From: Ruegeria lacuscaerulensis
Lineage (GTDB): Bacteria; Pseudomonadota; Alphaproteobacteria; Rhodobacterales; Rhodobacteraceae
Length of the DNA: 64,000 nucleotides
NCBI RefSeq assembly: GCF_013031245.1
Contig: NZ_WPZL01000014.1
Span: 1 to 64,000, forward strand
Reading direction: 5' to 3'
Both the position numbers and the translations under genes were made by a program. The notes below the pieces were generated by a model. It was not told the origin of the DNA and did no database searches. It saw only the letters and a list, made by a program, of their open reading frames with translations. This document shows positions 11,601 to 19,900 of this stretch, piece after piece (position 1 is the first letter of the stretch; each line of letters opens with the position of its first letter).

Positions 11601-13921
11601 TCCCGGAGGAGATGCTGGAGCATCTGGATGGGCAACGCACCGATACTGACGAAAACACTTTCAGCCATTTCATGGGCTATCTCGAGCAGGCGTTCCGGTC
11701 GCTTGATGACGAGGGCGAATTCAAACAGGGGATTGTCTCGAAGTTCGGGGAGGAGAAGGAGCGCCGGGCCTATATCGACTGGTCGGACAGGTTCTTCGCG
11801 GTGGCGCCGCTAGACGTTCCCGAAGGCGCGAAAGCGGCCTGGCTCGATGACACTATCATGCGGAATGTGAGCTTCGCTGCGCCGAAGACAATGGACCCCC
11901 TGCGCCTCTCGCCCAATTCCCAGGGGCAATTTTCGCTCACACAACGCGTTGCCGAAGAATGGGCGCTGACGCGGGCCTATTCTCTGGTCTCCACCAGACG
12001 CTACGATGCGTTGCACAAGGCGGTTGAATCCGATGAAAGGCGAACGAGGGAGACGCCGCCCGATCTCCAGTCGCCGGAGTATCGCGCGGATGTCCAACTG
12101 CCCAGGGTGCGCAAGATTGAACCGCCGCAGGTGCTGGCGCAACGGTTGTTGTCTGACGCCACCGGAGCGTACCATTTCCATGAGGTCACCACGGCGTCAC
12201 ATGTGGAAGCCACACTGAGCAACAGCAACATCCGGATGATGCGCAAGATCGAGTTCGGCGGCATCTTGCAGAGTTTCGAACGGTCCTTCCCGGACGCCGC
12301 ATGGATCGACGCCCTGAACCTGGGATCGACGCCGAAGTTGCCCGACGACCGGCGCCCGGTTGTCGAAGCGGCCGATTTTGATCTGTCGGAGCATGACGAG
12401 AGCTTCCTGGCGCATGTGCCGCAGGCGCGTTGGGGGAGCAGCCGCATGACAACGCCGTCGGCGCCCTTCTACTACGACCAGACGCTGCGGTTTCTGGCGA
12501 CCGGCGGTGAGGAAATGTCGGCCATCACGTCTGTTCCTCTGGTCCGGCCTCCTGCCGCCGATCCGCGCGGTTTGCCGGATGAGGACAAACCGGTGGAGAT
12601 CACGCCTGCCGCATGGGGCAACCCTTGGATTGACGGCGACGCGCAGGCGCTTTTCGATGCCAAGCAAACGATATTCGAGAGTTGGTCCCGTACACTCGTA
12701 GAGGACGGCCTTCACCCCGGCGGATGGCTGGTGGAGATGCGCGCACCTCGGTTGGTCGAAGGTCTGTCCACTGCTGGTCGGGCGCAATTGCATGCGGCAG
12801 AAACCGGGTCCGGCACCGTCGGGCGTCTGCCGGACCCGGGCGTGGACCTGCATCTGGCCACTTTGGGTGAGGGGGTCACGAATGTGCTTGCGAAATTTGC
12901 GCCTGACGTAGAGGTGTCAGGCGGTTTTGCAATGATTCCGGTATCGCCATCGGCGCATCTCGGTCCGTTGACGGTGTCCGGGCATGACGCGTGGGACGAC
13001 GGGATGTTCCTGTCGCTTGTGGCGTCGGAAGCGCCGGGGGCCGCCTCGGAGCCGCTGAACGGGACATTGCTGCCCGACATCCCTGATGAGCCGGACCTCA
13101 GGGCGCCGTCGAGCACGCTCCTCGCCTCCGGCGAATTGCCCTCGGACGGACCGTTATCGCAACTTGCGCCACTGGCCATTCGGTTGGTTCGTGAGGAAAA
13201 AGAAAGTGAAACCCGGCTGGCTCTGCTGCGACCTCTCGGCAAGTTCAGAGGTGTCAGCGCGGACGGCGAGACAGTCTGGTCGCCCGTTCCTCGGGCCAGT
13301 CTGCGCGCCTCGCTCGGTCCCTCGAACGGTCCCAGCACGCTGCCGATGCAGCCCTCGGATGTCGGGCTCGGTCTGTTGCTTCTGACCGATCTGGAACGCA
13401 AACGGGCGGCCGGGCTGCTGAGCTTCGACATCCTTCGCGACGAGGCGGCGACGGAAGGGCCGAGCGATATCCGCGAAGTTCTGGCGCGACTCGAACTCAG
13501 TGCCGGAGCCTATGTCACGCCGCCGATCGATCTCGACGCCTTCCCGGATGCGCTTTGGGATACATTGGGGACCGAGAAGCTCGAGCTCTGGCGGCGCATG
13601 GGCAGCGATGGGGAAGACCCAACTTGGCTGAAAGTCGAGGAGTATCCAGACTTCGACGACAAGCGCGAAGTTCTCATTCTCGCCACCGATCCGGCAACGG
13701 CCTGGACCGCGCCCTTCGACGAGTTCGTGACGAAATACGGAGATGGCGCGCGCCCCGCCAAGGGTGCCGAGCTTGCCGCCTATCGCGAGCAGATATTGCG
13801 CTTCGGAGCGGCGCAACCCGAACCGAGAACCCCGGCCCGACTGGTCGTGCATGCCCAGCGTGGCAGTCGGAGCCGCATCGTTTGGAGCAAGGCTGAGAAG
13901 GAGATCACCGATGCCTCTTGA
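2693..13921 (+). CDS. Giant beta-rich protein of unknown function (3742 aa)
   Basis: This 3742-aa protein (roughly 400 kDa) has no recognisable signal peptide or transmembrane helix. The GTG start overlaps the upstream stop by 4 bases and follows GGAGGG at 2678-2683. Residues 1 to about 1620 look like long alternating amphipathic beta strands. A Gly/Pro-rich linker lies at about 705-735, and the densest strand-rich stretch is about 1490-1620, after a GLGFGYR motif. This part recalls the very large DUF6603-type beta proteins, but I cannot confirm it. Around residues 2060-2200 and 2490-2600 there are segments with the spacing of fibronectin-III-like folds (LTWDLTW..HYRVDF; VTLAWSAV). The C-terminal third is Asp/Glu/Pro-rich. 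No catalytic motif was found. It is translated together with a peptidase gene and a second giant, which suggests one complex or pathway. Confidence 0.85.
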   Translation: MTWQPVFETQCDVFPPDETPEPRGELILRVDIDAANKKVRCRVSDGTTEKADIFDISAGTMPDPFDPGDIDTIELALDLSDTTKAQRLSEVGAAGLNLSLAAKLESVRIRLRGPNAGGYWTSEAPSFAILFCWKLTGKVAKDSLVLLEDADGKTTEQKLSAELTAEPIVCAGFSAIHPYGEELTPEDLQVRLDLESLGLSTGWVPLRLIDDGWLSGYHMNGLGRWFAELADALPTFPDIFRDVDLPDWDLDLDVEIDLPLGLAFRNTQLSITREDDQYRIKAVAESLILRWGDASEFEIKDARISMQLIFDGTDWFYVVEVTLFKTKGEAVRFALPFDVLSLGAACWQFRLGLHVSNLSSDAAICPEVLIELGGAEIRSSLSDGGAEPLYKTDLRILMRNFTVMFADLNEAKAPLLFEEYKDDAPFKDFARKIPALSFARDLSAPKPAKEDNDYGIEILDGDVRKGERFFIAWTQRGNQLLKALAYDLTGGEPAGQIPDDAEEVTVALELAWFGPEDARDTQLRLDWSARDAAVLTPGGTPVMSGDGTDEPPEAPTHRCIPWNELADDGLSLPFKSSGVNLTDPLPKSRQITLPGLSIQVAEPEAHSVIIRQEADGDTSVGYLLIYDAPSASGSKPAAAIALAKFGFSMADTDAGTRETLDTDKGKFATLGLGYGGAESTALRVIGWRVGQSPRFIEAYDRGAHPIPKLIPNKSPGGGSLGCPVPAPPPKAPVPLAFNSFAAPRFNDADGWRLSLRFAAEKAFFRLFSRADEQQETAPVSYTITHICLPLDKDGNIDGDLDHVLVDTELSIRLDGGFEATGNVRFRLDPATLALSIDGEAQLAVALATMDAAPGWAEQVPLPELGEGQVYAFSEEKEFLNLKANFLSAEGKDANPKAIEFLRLTVNDGRFKLALPDDKHMVLRFDGLGNDSLNFWVDAFEIGPGGLDVEARLVSSALNVKGLKKPFALNEAGLRIRESRLETLSIAASGALPELFDDAPVELSIAFTQEKAGGAIELDELVCELGKKGAPIFSRGTRFKFEIVTLDLRYQRPSPKEDRHFFFEITGSAEFAPDPGEFDGGLLEDLKAVRIDFVRAPLTDEFAKHIRLVVELNEPKSFGVYNLFRMEIRSIGFAPHFEAFGGPAIVLGGQMEFADIGDVIAAEIDFHSMYIGLPKQGEVLPQVHFDGLRVEISSPEGFKIAGRVDRYDSETLEGFGGEGTIQIPGFPELSAAFAFVKLRGDETEEFRRGWFVAIEAAKISYQMGALPLYLRQIGLGFGYRYTLPLIREFEQETTLRELIDRMLKALDRHQTLARLDSWVPDPEKPGQSARWTIALEAVFTLGTSQVAPFDYNARKERQVKTVIAQLLAAIRSDFTLLAAAKVWFPVSVDDFFENEEGMRNRPLARGFMIFSVPQKRFLAHAAKGKNPYLGKPNDPVPDAVKDVLNNSHFEATMLIEPSLLHAELGWPDRLMFRMSVGSLQLECRGGVLFRAENDVLVHGIFFSARGSLDLSGGVSLGFVGFRVSAHVQVYFATRLMSALYLSRPLASKIYAQVGLDIAVQFSVEAWLRIKIGFCRINISISFSFELQIMIGLDVGWAGAGEIGFRGRATVVLSVFGRRLSARVAVGLNDAAVEKARLSLLPYMTSFLEPGEIPPVPDGTLQRGRSGEIEDAVVLSESAGPNAPPSAVAAVKAAKPLGKTARNKLLQTAKLDEFVTSHISVGRGEGKAKETTLIWIMPAPAGGAFYPALFLTGGGKDDIVKYATLTLPEKMDVWVYDRTEFKPVSGKEVTLKAKPNSDLTLEVDGSGSQPVPMTLQQMLAGCYAVAPKDYVDDKGTGTKDDDEYFPQFWPGKTVSIFLPEEDRLEAALKDDRVRDPNDPARKPRRQIDPQKSKYDEILVNALDARDEGEADAYAGLEKPENDPAFKKLKRQIQEQAEGNQTYLLQTFYDDLVKLGETYEATGSWEDAIKELGDERPTILDLGMLLRIDGPPPVWAVKRSGMLNPDEYPKLTFNTDVTRMPEVRDQGFELEAEGFSLFPIVDFDMADFEKNRPVIREPVVYFDEEVVGLTWDLTWAGDAPAAAKGVETSPENFLRHYRVDFIDLSTNQPLRSYTCLPCDLAGRAERQEDDTYKRARLESRYRITVPTTDLFPESGADRQLLRRISATVLPIGQNGGIGVGRSFTLAEEPTFTPLPPDDARCALVGPGERPEAKPKSAKGEPYFAGMGWRKLSLPGGPGIARTDYWDIVLRPLERVPMGAYPNDAAEVTHRGLMSQTGQELQEGDVIIRLQDLPPGHKDIPPGMSVTRPNGKSDENGRDAADSEIRLIFDPARDDAYKPKDTQILDFTGRQAPPGSYPYVTAKSFLDGVAGDRPEGRGWRIFLRAVSDRGRAGASTAEGDKYTHSGLVPVRLYLRLPEKETGLPKQEQLDKALRPLPHFEWPSVIAKTVERRVPNLGWAAGAAHIPVPVLSKRSMSVAENLSSAIGIDYRPEPGRARAVTLAWSAVQAPGKGEALRNYASVCEYEVMRASLDDMLNADLADSDGALGFRPNWQRVARVLPSDRQVSQQTPDTMNDAQNWTAWPPSDVAIMAWMAEAGIPRKAQIERRPGWFSWAESELVWPDPENSKSTTETDETPLELREYVAAGRRADTADPVTGASPLERLAALQDIALDDMTTAQLQQLMAAWTDLSHQSVGRDLHPYLALITGRLAAAGLNRFKVTLELQASTGKPVSQTNPMKWLRENSAAIDPFGWNGLGHLGLSVNVALRDRVTGLVLPQDRLRQEIARAVFGERGVDAAIKASDVRDPGVFGRGRHLAIDLPLQTAAALRAEHGSGEVANAGLGMVQLALRPIPRHVFAYSRFTITNKFGDIDPKTTFTLPHAADLIFAGNSKRNRSFEEGATVVASAVFSAGDVVFVRHLKAGEGTGKVFGDALDAVDPARELLAERQDAILWPLPADPADVANQMTPYRKLPVPEEMLEHLDGQRTDTDENTFSHFMGYLEQAFRSLDDEGEFKQGIVSKFGEEKERRAYIDWSDRFFAVAPLDVPEGAKAAWLDDTIMRNVSFAAPKTMDPLRLSPNSQGQFSLTQRVAEEWALTRAYSLVSTRRYDALHKAVESDERRTRETPPDLQSPEYRADVQLPRVRKIEPPQVLAQRLLSDATGAYHFHEVTTASHVEATLSNSNIRMMRKIEFGGILQSFERSFPDAAWIDALNLGSTPKLPDDRRPVVEAADFDLSEHDESFLAHVPQARWGSSRMTTPSAPFYYDQTLRFLATGGEEMSAITSVPLVRPPAADPRGLPDEDKPVEITPAAWGNPWIDGDAQALFDAKQTIFESWSRTLVEDGLHPGGWLVEMRAPRLVEGLSTAGRAQLHAAETGSGTVGRLPDPGVDLHLATLGEGVTNVLAKFAPDVEVSGGFAMIPVSPSAHLGPLTVSGHDAWDDGMFLSLVASEAPGAASEPLNGTLLPDIPDEPDLRAPSSTLLASGELPSDGPLSQLAPLAIRLVREEKESETRLALLRPLGKFRGVSADGETVWSPVPRASLRASLGPSNGPSTLPMQPSDVGLGLLLLTDLERKRAAGLLSFDILRDEAATEGPSDIREVLARLELSAGAYVTPPIDLDAFPDALWDTLGTEKLELWRRMGSDGEDPTWLKVEEYPDFDDKREVLILATDPATAWTAPFDEFVTKYGDGARPAKGAELAAYREQILRFGAAQPEPRTPARLVVHAQRGSRSRIVWSKAEKEITDAS

Positions 13922-16900
13922 AAATCCAGGGCGCTACAGGTCTCTGTTTCCAAAGGCATATACGACCTCGCGCATACTGCCCGAGGTTCGAATTCTCGCG
14001 CCGATGTGGTCCTTTGGCTTCGAGATCGAGACGATCGCCGAGGTCGACGACGACACTGACACGACGGGACTGTCCCGTATCTACGCCAACGCGATGTGGC
14101 TGATGCAGGAGGCGCAGGAGACCACGCGGGGGCAGAACAGAATTGAGAAGTATCACGAGCCCCGGCTGATGACGCTTCGGGTGCAAAGCGTGTCGTCGAA
14201 GAAACCCAATATCGGGGGCAGTACGCGGTCCTATCGTCGTCTGTCGATCCTGGCACTTGAGACGCTGCCCGATTCAAAGCTGCCGAAGCAGGACCGCGAT
14301 ATTCCCGTCAGGCACAACACCGCGGTCGGACCGGCCAACGGGCCCTTGATCGTCGCCCCCTACGATGTTCCGAAACCGGATTCTAAATATCTTGCGGGCA
14401 AGAAGCGACGCAAGCAATTCGTGCCGCCCTTCGTCCTGCTGCGCGGTCATATCCAGCTTGAGGCAAACCCGGCCTATCTGACGAAAGCCCGCGCTCAGAT
14501 GGGCCTCACGAAACCGGATTTCTCCGAGAAACCGGAACTGAAGGCGCTTGAGAATACGCTCTTTCTCCTGCCCGACGGGTTTGCGCTCTCCGGCAAGATA
14601 CAGGTGCCATGGAGCGCGGAGGCCGTCAGCGGCTGGTTCAAGGTTTGCGACAGAAGCCGCGATCAGGAAGCCGAGGAGGCGGGACAGCAGGTCATGCGTC
14701 CGTGGTCAGGGGACGGCATTCAGCCGATTTCGGGATGGCTGGACGGGCTATGGAACGCCACGCTGCGTTCTCTCATGTTGGGCCTGGGGCGGATCAATAC
14801 CGCCGATCCGGCGTGGCTCAGGGTGTCGCTGAACGACCGGATCGACCCGGACGATCTCTTCTGGCCAAGCGACAATGATGGCGAGAGCTTTCTGTACCGG
14901 CACCGGTCGAACCCAAAGAAACTGACGGTTGCCATCGAGAACCGGGGGATCGCAGCGCGGCTCGCCTATCGCCCGGCGAACGGGGTTCCGCTGACAACCC
15001 TCGGCATCGAACCGCCGGAATTCATGGTGACCAAAACGCCGTCGGGCATCGAATTCACCGGAAGCGTCGGCACGGAAGCGATCGGGCTGAACAGTCGCTA
15101 TCGATACCGGCTCGACGAAGACGACAAGGAGACCTTCGCATTGGATGAGGGCGGCGCGCCAGTGTCGCTTGCCGTGCCCATGGTCGAAACCGCCGAACGC
15201 CTGCGCGCGGCAACCGGTCTCGATACGCCCGATCTGGACGATGACCTTGGTCTCTTGTGGACGTTCACGCCAATCGAGGGCGGGTGGCTGCACTGGCCGC
15301 TGCCCAACGCAACCATCGCCGTCCTGAATCAGCTGGTGGATGACAGCGCCTCTGTCACCGTTCCGGGTCCGGCGGACGGTCAGCGCCCGTCGGGGGCGTT
15401 TTCGCTCGCCAACCGGCCGGGGTTGGAGAACGCGCGTCAGGACGAGCATGCATGGTCATTCAGCCTGTCTGAATGCCAGTATGGCAAATTGCGGATCTGC
15501 GTCGATAATTCGCCCACGTTCTGGAGAATCATAGAAGCCGATGTGGATCTCGAAGGCGGTCAGGTCGAGTTGGACGGTCTGGTACCCGTTGTGCCCTTCC
15601 GCCAGACGGAGACGCAACTTCTGCCGGATCATGCTGAGCGGGCGCTGACGCGGCAGTCCCTGCGGGCCATGTCTCCCGGTCTCCTGCGCGGTATAGAGCG
15701 CAGGCTTTGGGACAAGGGTGCCGATGCCGCCGCCGTCGCGCGGGTCGAAATGACGTTGGAGAATTTCGCCATTCGCGCCGGCGATGCCGGACATCCAGAC
15801 GCCGCGATGCGGGGCATTCCACGCGTCAGAACAACGATGCGCACGGGCGTAGCCGAGGACGACAAGGCGCTGAATGCAGCGCTTCGGCCCTGGCTCTGGT
15901 TGCGCCATCCGGTCCTCCCGACAGTTCAGACGCTGCCACTCGCGCTTGCGGGGGAGGCGCAGCGCACCCCGTCCGGGAGCCGTGAACTTGCGCCGCTCAG
16001 CAGAGCCGAGCCCGTGGACAAGGGCAAAACCATTTTCGCTTTTCGCAATGCGGTGAAGAGCGGCGCGTTCGGCCACGATATCGATCTTGGCAAATCCACC
16101 GTGCCGATTTTCATCGACAGCAAATACCAGCGGGAAACCGAAGCCGCGACCTGGATCGACGAGGTTGGCATGGCGGTTTTGACCCTTCCGTCGCTGACGC
16201 TCTTCCCGGGGGTGTCAGCGCCCGCAGGCAAAGGCCGGTTGAAATCGACCAGGGTCGATGGCTGGCCGACCCCTACGAAGTGGAACGGGATCAAGGCGGT
16301 GATCGAATTTGAGCTTCGCCACGATCTTGCATTGCGCGATGAAGCCTATGCGTTCGCGACCTTGCCGCCGCGAGAAGAGCCATCGGACGAGGACAAGGAC
16401 GATGTCGCGCTGGAACCGCCCGGGGCTCCGCCGCCGATGCTGTTCGCCCCTCGCCCGGACAATGGGCCTCAGGGTGCAGAACTGGACGGCGCAGTGCCTG
16501 ACACGGTCTGGGCAGATCTCTGGTTGCGGACAAACCGGCTCGCGGCGCTTGCGGCGACGGACGACCGAATATTCGTCAAACCGGCGGCCAAACTGGCGGA
16601 TGGTGTGTTGCTGAACGGTGTCTTCGGTGAAGAGCAGTTTTCCTACACGTCGCTGAAGATCACGACAGACACCGCCATGCGGTTCGACACGGGCGGAGAC
16701 CCGGCAGCGGACCCCGAAGGGTTCCAGGTGCTGGAGCATGTGGGCCAGATCGAATTGGCCGGAGCCGACCCGATCGCCCTTCCGGGCCTGCCGGATGAGC
16801 GTGACCTGATCGGCGTGAACCAGTCGTTCGTGCGCACGGCGGACGGGCGTCCCGTAAATGTCAAATTCGGCACGGCGACGCTCACGCGGCAGGACAAGCG

Positions 16901-19900
16901 CTTCCGTGATCAGCGCGGGCTGCTGACCGAGGCGGACGCCTCCGGTGCGCCAACAGAGACGGGCAGCGGGTTTGTTCTCCGGAAGGGATCGACCAGCGAC
17001 GCGACACCGAAGCCGTTCGCGCTTCTGACGCTCCAGTCACCGCTCAAATTTGCCGATGGCGCGAAATTCTGGTGTGCCGATGTGCCTTTCGATGCGAACG
17101 GCAAAGGGCACCTCGGGGCGGCGGCGACGAAGACGCCGGAGAACAGCGCGGGCTTTGCCGATAACCATTTGACCGGCTACCGCTGGGCGCTTTCCGGCAA
17201 GGCGGAGAGCAGGTTCCTGACCCTTGACGGACTCCTGTTCGAACCGCTGAGGCTGGTCGGAGCGGCGCTGGACAAACCGATCTCGGACGATACCGCGCGC
17301 CCGGTAAGCTTCGTTGTCGAGGGCCATCTCCGCTTGCCACTGGACAAGACAGCGCCTGAACGCGCGCCGGTCGCGGGTGGCAAAGTGCAATTGACGCTCG
17401 GGCTCGGGCCAGACGGCGTGACAGGCTATGAACTGTCCTCCGACGAAACGTTGACATGGCCACTCGCGGCACCCGGCGACGATGACACCACGCCGGTTCC
17501 TCTGCTCGATCTGGACAAATGGCCCTTGCCGGACAAGCAACCCGCCAAAGCCAACGGCACTCTTCGATTTGTGCTTGGCGGGCACACCTACAGCCTGGCT
17601 CTGAAAGCCTACACGGACGGCGCGGATCTGCTATGCGGCTGGGAACGCGGCAAAGACGTGTCTGCGGGTGTCTTCGGATTGACCGGGGCAAAGGTACGGA
17701 TCGCGAAAACCGGAAACCTGTTCTTCCCGGACACCGCCGAAGCGGTGCTCCGCGGCCGGTTCGTGACCGGATCGTGGAAACAGCAGCTTGCGGCAGGCCG
17801 GCTCGTCGCCGACCTGGGCGTCACGCAGTCATTGCTGGACGACGCGACCGGTCTCGGCGACGCGTCACGGCTGCATCTAGAAAGCGAACATAGCGCCGGG
17901 ATCGAACTTCCGATCACGCCATCGGACATCCCGGATGAATTGAAGGAGGTCGACGCCAAGTCGATCTGGTTCGATGGCAGCGTTTTGGGCGCGGTCTGGA
18001 CCGTTCCGTCCCATGGCAAGGCGGCACGGCCCATTCTCGGGGCTTTCGATGTTTCGGAGGGCAGTGGAACGACCTTGGCAGTGCTGCAACACAACGGAGA
18101 ACCGAACGGCGACTTTTCGGTATTGGATGTGCGATTGACCGGCGCATTGAAGCTTCAAGCGAATGCGTTGCAGAGCGGCGAGACGAAAGGCGTCGATCTC
18201 CGCCTCGATATCGAAGAGGACGACGTCCGAGCTGCCGAGCGCGGGGACTTCCGGCTCTCCGGCAATCTTGAACTGCCCAACCTCTTCCGCTTTCCTAGGG
18301 TCGCGTCCAGCCCGGTAGCGTCGCTCGACGACTGGAAGAGCGCAACATTTCGGGACGCGGACGGAACTAAACAGGTCTACCGGCATATCGCCCGTGTGAC
18401 CGTCGACAGGACATCGGTCGCGTGTTCCGAATTCGATCAGAACGTGGAGATGACCCTGGCGGCGACGGTTGCGCATGAGATCACCGATGGCGCGCGCGCG
18501 GTTCGGTGGCGGTCATTCGAGACTATCCGGCTGACACCCATGACCGCCTTCCGCGCCAGATTGGAAGCTCTAAAGGCTGAGCTGGACCTCAGGCCCGCAA
18601 AGCACAGTACCAGCGCGTTTCACGCCTTTGATACGGAGTATTCGGTGAAGGAATACCCAGCCTTTGCCTCGACCTACCACCCCTTCGGCGCGCGCCACGC
18701 CGATGTGACAGGGATTTTGGCCGAGGCCTGGCTGAACGAGACGAATGACACGCGCCCGGTGCTTGTCATCGAAGTCTCGGGCCATCACGCGCTGGGCTGG
18801 GAAGACGGCAAGGGGACAAAAACGACGGCGGTATTGCCGCTGTCCTGCATCGCCGCCCTCGGCACCCCCGATGGCAGCGACACGCTCTTCGATGAAGGCG
18901 GCTCCGAAGTGCTGCGGCTCATGCGCAGCCTGGCACCGGATGGTGAGACGCAAAAAGTGTTCCTGCCGTGTCTCGAAAGCCCGCTTGTGGAGGAGGCACA
19001 GATCGGGCTCTCCGAGGCGGCAGAGCAACTGGCGGAAACATGGTTGCATCGGGCCGATGAGGCAGCCCGCGTGTCAGGTGACGATCTGGCGACGGCCGTT
19101 CTCTTCCCGGACGGCAAGGAGAAAGACTTCCAGCGCACGGTATTCCAGTCCTTCGCGCTGATCGGCGATGATCCGGACACGGCGAAGCCGCCTTACAAAC
19201 TTGCGACATTGACGATGCCGGCGGCGCCGATGAGCGTCGCGATCTCCGAGATCATCGTGGCCCTGCCGCCCGACGAGACCGCGCCGCAGGCCATGAGTTT
19301 CGCCGAGGCCGGTGCCCTTCGTCAGATCGGCTCAGGCGGACCGTTCACGTGGGGCGACTATTCCAGGTCGATGAAAGCATTCAGAGATGTCGCGTTCCAG
19401 CAGGCGATTGCGTCTCCCGACCGCATATTGCCGCCGGTGGAAGATGCCGCCAGAACCGAAACCGCGGCGCTGTTCGCGGCTGGTCAGGCGGCCTCGGCCG
19501 TGCAGCGTGTCGCCTTGCTGCGCGAGGGCGACGCCAGCCTTGAGCAGTTTGCGATCTGGGCGAAGACTACGCTGGCACGGCTCGCCCCCTGGGGCGCGGC
19601 TGGCCTTCTTGAAGTGGCGGACAGATATGGCGCGGCGACGCTCAGAGTCATGCTGCCATCCTCGATAGAACGGGACGAACGGCCAAGCCTGCCAAACGCG
19701 CCGCGCCGGACTCAGAAATCGGAAGGCCAGCGCGTCACTGGCAGTGGCTTCAGCGCGGCGCAGGTGCCGTCGCGAATTGTCGCCGGCTATGCCCCGCGCA
19801 AAGCCGGTGCCAGCCTTTTGGCCAGCGACCCGCTGACGGTGACGACGCCCGGACGCTCCACCGATGGCCCGCGCCTGACTGCGACCGGGACAGATGCCGC